Counted from the stretch's first letter, positions 1-12,050 are shown. The stretch is 64,000 bases of DNA from Beta vulgaris subsp. vulgaris (GCF_026745355.1 NC_079207.1:8535238-8599237); one strand, 5' to 3'. Notes: generated by a model from the letters alone, not told the origin. Program-made: numbers and translations.

Positions 1-263
1 TTGCAGTTGTCGTGATGTTGATAATGGTATAAATCAAAATAAACCATCTATTTGATTGAAACAAAGGGAATATTACTCTAGTTGTTTTTTAAGGGGAAAA
101 AAAAACATGGCGGGTACCTAGTTGTTGATATACATCAAGAAGATCTAAAGGAGATTTTGATGTCTAGCTTTACAGAAAGTGGTACTAGGTATTACGGCAG
201 CTTGTGTCCGACTTTTGGTAGAGAGACCTATAATAGTCCCTCTGTTTATATTTAACCAGTCTT
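1..263. other. Left edge, no gene recognised
   Basis: AT-rich sequence with a slightly more complex patch at about 110-235. That patch could be read as a short peptide on the minus strand, but it matches no family I know. The frame runs straight into the foldback element that follows, so I do not call a gene. Confidence 0.4.
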
Positions 264-863
264 CTATATACGGAATTTTTTCCTTGAATAATGCAAAAGT
301 GGGTTTTAATTCCCAAAATATGCCCAAAAAAATTTAAATTCCCTGCGTACCGTCCACGTAGGACGGCACGCGAGAAAATTATTTTTTTTTTGTTTTAACC
401 CACGGAAACCGCTACTCAAAGTAGCGGTTTAATTTTAAAATAAACCGCTACTCTGAGTAGCGGTTTATAAATATAAACCGCTACTCTGAGTAGCGGTATA
501 TAAATATAAACCGCTACTCTGAGTAGCGGTTTACCTGCGGAAAATATGGTAAGCAGATATCAGTTTGCATAGTAAACCGCTACTCGGAGTAGCGGTTTAC
601 AAAAAAAAAAAAAAAAAAATTTTTTTTTTTTATTTTTTTTATTTTTTTATAAACCGCTACTCCGAGTAGCGGTTTTACCTAAGTTGAAAAAAAATAATTC
701 TGGGCACTTGCAAACCGCTACTCGGAGTAGCGGTTTTACTAAAAAAAATAAATCTCGCGTGCCGTCCTACGTGGACGGTACGCAGGGAATTTTAATTTTT
801 TTGGACACATTTTGGGAATTAAAACCCACTTTTGCATTATCCAAGGAAAAAATTCCTATATAC
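264..863. mobile_element. Foldback element with seven copies of a 25-bp palindrome
   Basis: The outer arms are long inverted repeats: about 264-378 pairs with about 753-863. Both carry the motifs CCTTGAATAATGCAAAAGTG, TTTTAATTCCCAAAA and CCCTGCGTACCGTCC or their complements. Between the arms lie seven palindromes with arms ACCGCTACTC and GAGTAGCGGT, at 406-430, 442-466, 475-497, 508-532, 574-598, 651-675 and 712-736. The copies differ almost only at the two or three central bases (AAA, TG, CG). No coding capacity or clear target-site duplication is seen. The inverted arms suggest a non-autonomous DNA transposon or foldback element. Confidence 0.75.
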
Positions 864-1868
864 GTGATACGTACGTCGATTGTTTGGATGTATTCTTAAT
901 AAATTTTATCAAAATATAATTATAGAAGTGTGATTTATAATTATTATTATACAAACTACTGTAATTTATAAAGTTTTTAGAAATTGAGATAAACATTTAG
1001 ATGTTAAGTTTTGTAGTCAAATTAAATTTTTAATTTTTTTATTATTGAGTAACCATTTTTCGCATTATGTCAAGTTACTTTGTTAATGCTTATTTAGTTT
1101 ATTATTGGAATTTTTGACCCATCTTTAAATTAGGAAATAATATAATTATACAAAATCTGAAGATCCAATTAATATAAATTTAGCTAAGGATAAAAAAGCC
1201 ATTTTATTGGGGGACACCATAGCTCCCCCTTGGCTTATATAGTAGAGATTTACTTGCAACACATTTTTTTTTAAAAGCAAACTATTAACTTTAACTGATC
1301 ATTTTGATTTTTCTTATAAGTAAATAATATAGTTATATGCGATTTTGTTAGATTTTTCTAAATATGTAGATAATATCAAATTTTTGTAAATTTTACTTAA
1401 ATAAAATAAGAGATATTAACAGTTAAAAACATTTTGAAAAAATACGAAAGCAAATTTAGCAAGTAAAATAAAGATGAAGGAATGCACACGTTAAGTTAAA
1501 TAAGGGTAATATATTTGCTCATAACAACCATTACTAAAAGTATATATGCTAAATCATAAATTAAAGTAGCAATTTTTTATAGTGTAAGAAATGATTTTAC
1601 TAGTATCTGAACGCGGACGCAAGCTATGTATTGTAGTTTTTGAAGGATCATGGTTACTCAATAAAGAAATATAACAAGTATATAAAAATATCCTTTTTAA
1701 AAAACATAATAGGTTAAAAAGGAGGAGATAAAAGACAATAACAAACACAATCATTGCTTGCAAAGTGGGATCGACTCCATATCTATCGTGATAATAGGTT
1801 TAATGGTTTTTGTTTCTAGCTTGTACGATTCCTCGTTGTAAAAAAAATGTAACAATGATATATAGTTA
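864..1868. other. AT-rich intergenic, no gene
   Basis: No exon-like frame is seen. Near 1208-1250 there is a short sequence ending in TTATATAGTAGAGAT. Similar ends recur near 14165, 53830 and 54075, so it may be the edge of an old repeat. Confidence 0.4.
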
Positions 1869-2127
1869 CTCCCTCCGTTTCATATTAATCTATACACTTT
1901 GACATTTTACACTATTCACAAATTACACTTTGACTCTCGTTTGTGATTTATACGTGAATAAAAACATAGTCATATGGGATCTTGTTAGATTCGTCTTAGT
2001 ATGTATTTTATTAATATGTACTTTTTATAATTTTTACATATACAAAACTAAAGATATATATCTTCAAAGTTTTACATTGGCATGCGTAAAAAGTGTAAGT
2101 GTGTAGATTAAAATGAAACGGAGGGAG
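1869..2127. mobile_element. Stowaway-like MITE
   Basis: Terminal inverted repeats CTCCCTCCGTTTCATATTAA and its complement bound a 259-bp AT-rich element, with TA on both sides as the target duplication. CTCCCTCCGT ends and TA duplications are the hallmark of Tc1/mariner-derived Stowaway MITEs. It has no coding capacity. Confidence 0.9.
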
Positions 2128-2375
2128 TATCATTTACCTATGACTCCTTGTAAATGGAATACACATTATATGAAAACCAACAAATATTATTGTCTGGTGT
2201 AGCTTGTAGCAAGCCTAGGATTAAAGTCACTTTCCAAAAAAAACTTAGACAATATATTTGTTGTCCCTATTATAGGGTTTTATAAGATAACAAGAAATAT
2301 CCCCTTCTTTCCATTTGTGACTGATAGATGAATATATGAAATTGTGTTGGGATGCCAAGCAATGAAAAATAAAAA

Positions 2376-3101
2376 GATTATTTGTTCCTAATAATGCAAC
2401 TTTTTGGCGATTCACAAATAATAAAGCAACTTTTTAATTATTTTATAATAAAGCAACTTTTATAATCCATTAACTTTGAGTAGGTTGAAATTGGATATAA
2501 CCTCAATAATAGTTTAAACGAGACACGTGTCGCCTAATAATTGGTAAATTTAAAAACTAAAGATTAAAAAAAAAGTTTAAACTAGACATGTGTTGCCTAA
2601 TAATTGGTTCCCTCCACTCGCAATCTCTGAGACGCATATTTTCTTCACAGCTTGGTGATGGTTAGTCGAGGTTGGAGGAGTTTTTCGAGGTCGGGGAGGT
2701 GGGACTATAGTCGGGGATGGAGGGATTGGGTTGTGGGTCGTGGATGGCGAGGAGAGAGAAAGAGATTCGTGGGAGGGGTGGGTTTGCGGGTGCAGGGGAA
2801 AGGGAGGGGGTTTTGGTGGTTGGGAAGGGGAGGGAGGGGTGGTAGTGGGTGGGGAAATGGAGGGAGGGGTGGCAGTGGGTGGGGGATGGGGTGGGTTTAG
2901 TTTAGGTTTTTTTTAAGTTTATTTAATACTACTAATTAGAATTTAGGTTTTAATTAAAAATTACCATTAGTTAAGATCACCGGTTAACTTGACTTACTCA
3001 AAGTTAATAGGTTATAAAGGTTGCTTTATTTTGAAATAATCAAAAAATTGCTTTGTTATTTGCAAAATGCCAAAAGGTTGAATTATTAGGAGCAAATAAT
3101 C
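2376..3101. mobile_element. TIR element with long arms and a G-rich core (MULE-like)
   Basis: Inverted arms of about 110 bp (2376-2485 and 2992-3101) start GATTATTTGTTCCTAATAAT and share blocks such as AAAGTTGCTTTATTAT in complement. The flanks read AAAATAAAA and AAAATAAAC, a possible 9-bp duplication with one mismatch. Long TIRs with a 9-bp duplication suggest a Mutator-like element. The core at 2640-2900 is strikingly G-rich on the plus strand, built on GGGAGG and GGTGGG repeats. Its stop-poor frames of 61-82 codons are glycine/arginine/tryptophan-rich and look compositional, not genic. Confidence 0.65.
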
Positions 3102-3520
3102 CAAAATAAACCCTAAACATCTAAAAGTTTTTTTTTTGGAAAAAGAATGAATTCAACCGACCACTATGAGGCGCCAAAGAAAACCCTTTTATATTTCATA
3201 TGATGAGAGAATTTTTTTTATTCCTTACTAAATTCTCTCCACAACTAGTGATACTTTATTTTATGAGTCATGACATACTTGAGCACAGGACACTTTCTTC
3301 CAGCACAGTTTTAGTGATAATCATTGATGTTAGTTCTATTTAAGTTCTAACCACTGCTTTATGTAAGTATTCCCATCCCTCACAAATAATAGGCTTGATC
3401 AGAATTTTTTTAATTATTTTTAGTACGTATTAAATTCTATAAAATGATAAAATTCTAAGAATTTCTTCTAAAGATAAATTGTAGAAAGCAATTTAACTTA
3501 TAGTGTGAGTGTGTGATTTT
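3102..3520. other. AT-rich intergenic, no gene
   Basis: Nothing beyond homopolymer runs and AT-rich sequence is seen here. Confidence 0.4.
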
Positions 3521-3674
3521 GGGCCTGTTCTCTTCGGCACAAAACAACTGAACTGAACTGAATTGAACTAAAATGAATAGTGATATATGAGAGTAAAAGT
3601 ATTGTCTAGAGCTGAAATGAACTGAACTAAACTGAATTGAACTGAACTAAAAATAAGCTGGGGAGAACAGACCC
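3521..3674. mobile_element. Tourist-like MITE with ACTGAA core
   Basis: The ends GGGCCTGTTCTCTTC and GGGGAGAACAGACCC are inverted repeats. The core is a degenerate run of ACTGAACTGAA-type pentamers. Relatives with the same ends and core occur at 31624-31727 and 54901-55126, with a half copy near 19145-19245, so this is a dispersed family. Confidence 0.65.
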
Positions 3675-3993
3675 TTTGTTGAAGTTTTAATATGCATATG
3701 CTTGTATTTATAATTAATAGTAGAGAACACAATTCTCTTCATTTAGGATATATTTTAATTTGCAAATATTATTCTTTCTTATTTTGTAAAGCTACAACAT
3801 AAGGAAAGATAATATTTAATTTATAAAACTATCCTAAACCAAAGAGAATCATATTCTCACAACTGAACCTAACTTGTTATTTAGGACAAAGGTACTATTA
3901 GACTGTTAGCTAGATAACAAGTGTGTTTTGGTTGGTTTGCTTCCTACTTTATTGGAATCTTCATTAATGAACTTGATAAGTTGTTATTAAAAG

Positions 3994-4272
3994 AATCCAA
4001 CTATCCAAACCCTAATTGATGACATTCGATATTTGATTCGTCAGTTTAGATTCTACACCATTAAGCATATTTTTCGAGAATTTAGTATATCGGATAGCAG
4101 ATCTTCTATCAAGAAAATGTCACGATAATTCTGGTGCTTCGGTTGACGTGAATGTTTCAACTGATCCTTTGTTAAATAAATTTTGTTATTCTTGATTCCT
4201 TAGGAATCTCCCTTAAGAGAAAGGTGTCTTAACTTTCCTTATGTACCAAAAAAAAAAAAAAATCCAACTATC
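3994..4272 (+). mobile_element. 5'-truncated LINE tail with target-site duplication
   Basis: AATCCAACTATC occurs at 3994-4005 and again at 4261-4272, flanking a segment that ends in a 15-base A run. The segment translates on the plus strand as DDIRYLIRQF, then TIKHIFREFS, then KKMSR before a stop. That resembles the end of the RNase H-like (RVT_3) domain at the C terminus of plant LINE ORF2. Together these show a short, dead-on-arrival LINE insertion. Confidence 0.75.
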
Positions 4273-4520
4273 ACAAATATAAATTAGAAGAGTGCATTCT
4301 CTTTGACTTTGATTGCACGTAACTTATTTAAATTTTTATGAACTTGTTAAAACTTATTGAAACTTATTTTATGAAGCGTTGGATATTATTGAAACTTACT
4401 AATACTCATCAAAATTTATCTGAACTCATTGGAATCAAAATAATTTTCTTAAGAGGAACAAGACGCGCCCTAGATTTTAAAACATATACCATCTTTATAC
4501 AAAAACGACACTAGGTCAAG

Positions 4521-4708
4521 GGAACTTTTATCGTACACCTGGGTGTACCATGCTCATGGTACACCCAAGGCTATTTTTTTGCTCGTTGTTCATATGAAAC
4601 CTACAAATGAGCATAATCACATAATAAGTAGAGCTCCAAATTAAATGAGCAAATGAACAAAAAAGATATACCATGTACACGATACACCCGAATATATGAT
4701 AAATTGTC
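4521..4708. repeat. Small inverted-repeat element
   Basis: Left TTTTATCGTACACCTGGGTG and right, in complement, a related sequence with TTTATCATATATTCGGGTG form imperfect inverted ends about 190 bp apart. An internal palindrome GGTGTACCATG/CATGGTACACC lies at the left. This is probably a small DNA-transposon relic. The target duplication is not clear. Confidence 0.45.
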
Positions 4709-5772
4709 TCAATACCCCACTGCCTATCCAGAGCTAAAAGAAATGAACATGTTTTTTTAGAAGTTCAAAAATCTTACTTGTAAAAGGAAGTGATGAAAAG
4801 TAATGGATGAAGAGACATTATTTCTATAGAGAAAATAGCGGTGTAACTGTAAGTAATATATATAGTGCCTTCCCATATGGGCCTCCATCATATTCTACTT
4901 TAATTTTAAACTCCATGTCTTACAACTTCTATTGATAATTGATTTGGAGCACCTTCTGCAAATGGCAAAGTGCTATCTTACATGATACAGACAAGCAATT
5001 GAAGCAATCCAATCGTTACTTGCTTTGTGTTTCAAAGATTGCCTCATTTTCTTATCAGACACGACTAAGGCAATGTGCATGGTAAACAACTGTACAGGGC
5101 CCCAAAAATATAAAGGGCCTAATTCTATTAGTTTTACTCTTAAAGAGGAAAAAAAAACCTAACTCTAATTTTTTTTTGATAAGTAAAAACCTAACTCTAA
5201 TTGACTATTCATTTCCAATTTTATAGAGTATAATGTTGGATGCAAACTTCAAAAAAATAATTTCTATTTGGGGTTTCTTCTCCTCCTATTCTCCAAAAAA
5301 GATCATTAATGACTCTCCCATCTCTTCCTATTCACCATAAAAATTTAGTTTATATAATTTAATTTAGCACAGGGCCCCTAATTTTATGAGACGATCCTTT
5401 TTTTTAAGTTTGTTTTTAAAAGGTTGTCTTATTATTTCCTTTTTAATGAATAATTATATAGTCCTTACAAATTTAACTTTAGGCTTGTTCCTACCTTACT
5501 TGCAAAATAACAAAAGTTTCTATTCACTCAATAAAATTCTTTGTAAAAAAAAAAAGAGATGTATGAGTCTAATAATAGGAAATGGAGAGAGTATAATCTT
5601 GCTAGTCCCCAGTTGATCTTTCTTTATATCCAAAAGTGGTATTAGTTACTACAAATAAGACCTTGTAATTATGTTTTTTCTTATTTGTTGAAAAAGGTTG
5701 AAAAAGTTCTTTTTACTTTTATAATTTCTAAATTCAAAGTGGATACATATTCATAGAGTGGAGGGAGAATAA

Positions 5773-5773
<1 letters not shown>
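4709..5773. other. Intergenic with GGGCCC repeat fragments
   Basis: No gene. Around 5093-5130 and 5366-5395 are two GGGCCC-containing fragments (ACAGGGCCCC, CACAGGGCCC followed by TAATTTTA). They resemble the element inserted at 9627-9894 and the sequence near 22325-23040, so they appear to be relics of one dispersed family. Confidence 0.4.

Positions 5774-5845
<72 letters not shown>
5774..5845. repeat. (AT)n microsatellite
   Basis: About 36 uninterrupted AT dinucleotides, followed by more AT-rich and CA/TA-mixed sequence to about 5950. Confidence 0.95.
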
Positions 5846-5846
<1 letters not shown>

Positions 5847-6603
5847 CTTAAATTATAAAGAGTTGACTATATAATATATAATAATACTTATCTGAATATT
5901 TTACACAATAAAATATATATGTGCGCACACATATATGTGTATATATATATATCCACTTATATATAGAGAGAGTGTGTTAAAATCTAGAGAGAAATGTTCT
6001 TACTTTTTAGGTTTAGAAGTGAGAACGAATTAGATTCACATACACAACAAAAACATTAGAGCACAAAATTAAAATTATTAGAGTGGCAACATATATAAAA
6101 GCTTCTTACATATTTGTGAAGGATACATATTCAACTTTTTTAGAAACTGAGATTCCTTTTTTTGTGAAAAGAAAAAGATGTGTATTGTGTTCAAAAATAT
6201 GCAAAATTGTTTTTCACATTTTAGAAACCTTTTCATTTGATTGTTATTTTATATAAGTCAATAATATAATTATATGGTCTTAATTATTAGTGTAAAAAGC
6301 AAGGTATTGCAATTATTGAAATGAAAGAAACAAAATATATTTTAAGGAAGTACAACCTAAACTTCAATTTAGAATTTTGTAATATATAATCATCATTATT
6401 AAGCCCGTATGACTACATAAAGGTTGGCAGAATTCCAACCTAAAATCAAATGGTGATAGGTGGAGTAACCAATCAATCTATATCTTAGTCGCTCTCTCTC
6501 TCTCTAATTGTTCAATATGGGATAATTATTCCTAACTCACATGTGAATTTTACCTTAATAATATCGGCGTCTTTAACCAAACACAGATTAATCCAAAATC
6601 ATA
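5846..6603. other. AT-rich intergenic, no gene
   Basis: No coding signal is seen. A short (CT)n run lies near 6490-6505. Confidence 0.4.
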
Positions 6604-6854
6604 CTCCCTCCGTTTAGAAATAGTTGCATCGTTTGTTTACTATTCACATGTTACACTTTGATTGCCTTTGGTAGTTTATATTGTAGAAAAATTATGGTCA
6701 TGTGGGATCTTGTTAGATGCGTCTCAACAGATATTTTCTTAATATTAACTTTTAATATTTTTTACTTATTGATAATCAAAAATATTAATGGGCGAAAACA
6801 TATATCGACAAACGTGAAAACATGAAATGGTACGACTATTTCTAAAAGAAAAAG
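6604..6854. mobile_element. Stowaway-like MITE, right end decayed
   Basis: The left end CTCCCTCCGTTTAGAAATAG follows TA. The complementary right end CTATTTCTAAAAGAAAAAG is clear internally, but the terminal GGAGGGAG has decayed. Internally it shares the block GGGATCTTGTTAGATTCGTC with the copies at 1869 and 20659. Confidence 0.75.
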
Positions 6855-7804
6855 TATATATTACCTTCATTAGCATATTTTATAATATCGACTAGACAGT
6901 TGTGCTACAATACAAAAAAGAGCTAGTATCGCACTATAATTTGTGTCTGAAATCTCAATCCCTATGATTGAGAATTGACTAAAATTTTAACCTATCACCC
7001 TTTATAAATTATTCCTCCATCCATCATATCCATCTATCTAACTACCAACTATCTTAGCCAGGAAATGTGACAAATTTAACTTGATGTTTCCATATAGTAT
7101 ACATCTAGCAATTCCAGATGGAGTGGTATTGAAGAATGTGACCATTTGACTAAATTTTGTTAGTTATTTGTCCCACGAGGGTAACGACACATTTACACAA
7201 CTTCATTATTTCACTATATATATGTAACTACGTAACGCTTACTAATTTATTTCTAACTTAGTTACGTAGAATAAAGTGATTTATCTATATGAAAGTCCGG
7301 TCTAATTTGCTTTGATATAGACTCTTGGTCTAAAAAAAACTTTGACCAAACTGTAAGCTCATTTATATGAAAATAACATATTAATTTAAGATTATGTTAA
7401 GTTCGTCTCCTTTTTCTTTTTCAAAATCCTAATTTTCATGAGTTGAATTAAAAGGTACTTAAAATGGAAATAAAATATTGACTCAAGCATTTATTACCTC
7501 AGTTGATGTGAAAATATGTCTTGAATTCTTAAACTGTTTCATTTAAAGAAATGTATTTAATGCTTATATGTAGCCCTTAACATTACTTTTTTTTTAAATC
7601 TAGCCTAGTTTTTCTTGCCTTAAAAAAAATGTTTGGTCTAATTATGGTCAAGATTTTTTCTTCTGTGCTGATTGAGAAGTCATCTAATCTAATTTTAATA
7701 ACCATAAAAAAAATTAAGTTTCAAAGTCTTAACTAATTAACTAAATTTTGCCAAATAGAGTTGCTCATGCTATAAGTAGACAATTAAACATGATAATTAA
7801 GTAC
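6855..7804. other. Region downstream of the WAT1 exons, no further exon found
   Basis: The fourth exon of the WAT1-like gene should lie on the minus strand at or below 7804, because exon 3 ends in a good GT donor. I read this stretch for the next EamA-family exon and did not find it. The intron is either long or the gene is broken. Confidence 0.4.
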
Positions 7805-9052
<1,248 letters not shown>

Positions 9053-9146
9053 TTTTTTTCTTTCAATAATATTGGTGAATTTCAATATATGAAGGAGAGT
9101 GTATTTTCTAGTGCTTGAATAACACTTATGTAAGCTCTATTGGTAT

Positions 9147-9155
9147 GCTTTTATA
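9147..9155 (-). promoter_or_regulatory. Putative TATA box of the WAT1-like gene
   Basis: TATAAAAGC on the minus strand, about 95 bp upstream of the ATG at 9052, is a good match to the plant TATA consensus. It would place transcription start near 9115-9125. Confidence 0.5.
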
Positions 9156-9395
9156 CATATATATTGTGTGTGATGAGGTTGATATGACATGAGTGGTTAA
9201 TCAAAATAAAGCGAAAGAAGGAAAAAAAATCTTTGGCATGTGGACCAGAAAAAGTTTTTTGTAGTGCTGTCTCGGTTGGTTTAAGCATTGAAATATGGGG
9301 GGTTTGATTATATTGAACCATAGGCCAACAACAAGATATGATTCTTCTTTGTTTCATTTCCTTTCTCCTAAAAAGAAGGCATTTTATTGTCTACG

Positions 9396-9970
9396 TGTCA
9401 AGGGATCAACTCAACCAAAAGTTTAAGTTGATGGTTGAGGCCCCATGAATAGATTTATACTCTATCACGACCCCTCATGCAAAAGCCAATTGGGCTTGAA
9501 GTGTAGATGCAACACAAGTCTCCCTCATACCTAACGCTAAATATTCTACTGAAAATGAAGGGGTGGATGATATTCGAACCCATGACCTTTTTGCCACGCT
9601 AGCTGGCTCTGATACCATGTCAAAGGTCAGGGCCGTCTTCAAAATTTTAGGGCCCCGGTTCTAACATGAAAATTGGGTCCCTAAATTTATAGAAAATAAA
9701 GATGGAAGGTTAGAGTTCTAAAGATAGAAAGTTGAAAATCTAAAGGTAAATCTTAGATAAATTTATTAAGAGTGGAAAACAAGGGTGATTTTTTCAAAGA
9801 TGAAGTAAAATTTTCAAAATAATATATTTTGGGACCTTTATAATTTTGAGGGCCCTGTGCTGTTGGGCTCCTTGCACACCCTCATCTACCCTTTTGTCAA
9901 AGGATCAATTCAACCAAAAGTTTAAGTTGATGGTTGAGGTCCTAGGAATAGATTTATATTCTATCACTAT
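9396..9970 (-). mobile_element. TRIM-type miniature LTR retrotransposon, interrupted
   Basis: Two direct repeats act as very short LTRs: 9396-9470 (TGTCAAGGGATCAACTCAAC onward) and 9618-9626 plus 9904 to about 9970. Next to the right LTR, 9606-9617 reads GCTCTGATACCA, the complement of the primer-binding site TGGTATCAGAGC used with initiator-Met tRNA, so the element lies on the minus strand. On that strand a purine tract GCATGAGGGG (9480-9471) sits just before the other LTR, as expected for a polypurine tract. The internal part is only about 135 bp and has no coding capacity, which is typical of terminal-repeat retrotransposons in miniature. Confidence 0.8.
9627..9894. mobile_element. Insertion inside the TRIM LTR, GGGCCC family
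   Basis: A 268-bp segment splits the right LTR of the TRIM. TGTCAAAGG is found at 9618-9626 and 9895-9903, so it made a duplication of 8-9 bp on insertion. It starts TCAGGGCCGTCTTC and near its end carries GGGCCCTGTGCTGTTGGGCT. A relative with GGTCCCTGTGCTATTGGGCT occurs near 22977-23000. The terminal inverted repeats are weak, so I cannot say whether it is hAT or Mutator-like. Confidence 0.6.
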
Positions 9971-10623
9971 GTATTACTATATATATGTACTAAAATTAAT
10001 GTTCAGATCTTGTAATTTACTTTACCTTTTATTGTCTTTGATATTGTATTATACTAATATATAGAAAGAAAAAGGAAGTGTGCTCGTATGTCAACTTGCA
10101 AAAGGTCGAGGCACTAAAAAGAATATGACAAATCATTACTACTCCTTGCTTATTTATTCATATAGTACTAGGACTTAGAAGAGTGTCGTATAATGAACCA
10201 ACACTTAATCATATCATTTTTCTATGCATTATCATGACGAATTTGGCATCTATACTTTCTTAATGAGGTGAAATTAGGCATAAACTAACTTGATCATAAC
10301 TCTAATAATTATACAGGCAACTCAATTATTATTAAAGATGGCCGGTTTATTGTACAACAAAGATAAAATTGGATGCTTGATTAGGTTAGATTGCGTAAAT
10401 TTTTTTGGGGGAGATTTCCGTTGAGTATAGTATATATAGTTGCAAGACATTAATCCTAATAAATAGTATTAGGAGTCTTATTGAGACTTAGCTTGACTTT
10501 ACAAAATAATATTCTAAACCTAATATCTAAAGGATTAATAGTGTGTCACTTCACCCGTTTCTACTTCATTGAGTAGGTAATTAAAGAAGGATAATTGTTG
10601 GTTATCTTTAAGGTAATTTGACC
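9971..10623. other. Intergenic, no gene
   Basis: AT-rich sequence with no exon-like frame or clear repeat. Confidence 0.4.
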
Positions 10624-10631
10624 CTTGCGAG

Positions 10632-11356
10632 TAAGGGTGCTTTAACGGTCGAGCCGAGCCCGAACTCTTGTTAGCTCGACTCTTGTTCGTTTAAATTTAT
10701 TCAAACTTGAGTCGAGATCGAAACTTGACGAATTAAGCTATGGCCGAGTCAAGCTTTGACCAAGCGTTTGACCGAGCCGTTATCAAGCTTTCACAAACAA
10801 GCTTGACCTATTATTATATTTAGTTTACCCGTCTTCTTTGTATATCTTTTTTGAATATTTTTGTTTTTCGAATTTTTTATTTGATAATAGAACTATTACC
10901 TTGTTATTAAGTATATATAAATAATACATTATTTTCATTTCTTTTTTTTTTTGATTCGATAATTTACTGGCCCGAGAAGGGGATCCCAACTCATAAGGAA
11001 ACTTCTATAAAATGGAAACTGGGGATTTATACCCAGAAGCATAAATCCACACAAACGAACACTCCAAATATGGGGTTGAGGAGAATCGAACTCCCGACCA
11101 TGAAGTTGGGAGGTGGGAGCTCCAACTATTAGGCTCCCACATGATTCTCTCATTTTTTCCATATATTTAATTGAGCTTGTTTACGAGCTTTTCGATCCGA
11201 GCTTGTCATAATTTAGCTCGGCTCTTTAAGGTCTCGAGTTGAACTCAAACTCGATCTAGCTAAGCCATAACAAGCTTGCTTAGCTTTGGTCGAACTTTAG
11301 ACTGAGCCGAGCTCAAATTGTTCACTAACAGGCCAGGCTCATTATTTCTCGTCATA
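10632..11356. mobile_element. hAT-like non-autonomous element with nested SINE
   Basis: An exact 8-bp duplication CTTGCGAG flanks the element (10624-10631 and 11357-11364), as expected of the hAT superfamily. It begins TAAGGGTGCTTTAACGGTCG. Its body is rich in repeated GAGCCGAGC, GAGCTCG and AAGCTTG words in both orientations, which give it fold-back potential. A tRNA-derived SINE (about 10942-11145) sits inside it. No transposase is present. Confidence 0.75.
10942..11145 (-). mobile_element. tRNA-derived SINE, minus strand
   Basis: Read on the minus strand it begins GTGGGAGCCTAATAGTTGG (A box region), then has GGTCGGGAGTTCGATTCTCC, a good RNA polymerase III B box, and ends in a run of A's (T run at 10942-10951). 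It is nested in the hAT element. I saw no clean target duplication. Confidence 0.7.
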
Positions 11357-11689
11357 CTTGCGAGAAACATAGAAATAAAGTCCAATAGAGGCAATGGTTT
11401 TTTTATGAAATATTATGTTTCTATTGAACGAAGTAATTAGGAAAGAATAGACGAGTGTGTTTTAGGGATTGTTAGAGTTGTGACCGTAAGGCTTGAGTTC
11501 AAAGGGGTCACGGGGTTCGGTATCGGCTTACTTTTTCTAAAGGTAAGGAAAAAGAAGATTAGGAGACCATTCGCGGGAGGGGAGCTCCAACCTTATCATT
11601 TACAAGTATGGAATGAAGAGTAGAATGTGTACAACTTTCAATATTAAACTGAGAAATTACTAAATTTAATGACCAACATTAGTTATCCA

Positions 11690-12050
11690 ATCTCTTGCTT
11701 TCTTTGCTTCCTGACAGATGTGACAGAGAGTCTAGAACGTGAAGGAACAAAGAAAGTCTGGATGTGTTTAATGATGCATGTGAGCAAGTTGCTAAGATAT
11801 GACCAAAGATCTTTAACTGCATTGATGACCAAGAAGTTATCGCCTTCGATGTGGAGGTGCTGGATATTATTTTGGATGGCAAGTTGATGCCTGTGATGGA
11901 GAGTTGTGGCTCGATCGGCGATGAAAACTGGAGTATACCCAAGATTGAATGTTGCTGCTTTGTGAAGTTGACCAGTAGTTAGTCTAGTAGTTACTCTAAT
12001 GATGACACCTGCTGCTGCTAAACTACTACGAATCGAATCATCGAAGTTGA
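11690..12050 (-). pseudogene. Fragment of an RNase H-like (RVT_3) domain
   Basis: On the minus strand one frame reads KLNFDDSIRSSLAAAGVIIR, later AATFNLGYTPVFIADRATTL, then HLHIEGDNFLVINAVKDLW. This follows the plant RVT_3 / RNase H-like family found at the C terminus of LINE-type reverse transcriptases and in related host proteins. The usual acidic residue in the first motif is present, and EGDN marks the second. There is no start codon, no flanking reverse transcriptase and no poly(A), so it is a relic of a retroelement or a dead gene. Confidence 0.7.

Noticed and set aside
406..736. Regularly spaced palindromes considered as a CRISPR-like array
   Set aside because: The spacers vary widely in length and the host is a plant; outer inverted arms show that it is a foldback element.
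4820..5070. Minus-strand stretch with MEFKIK and DWIASIACLY that faintly recalls later WAT1 exons
   Set aside because: There are stops in all frames and no usable splice sites in the right phase; the match is too weak to extend the gene.
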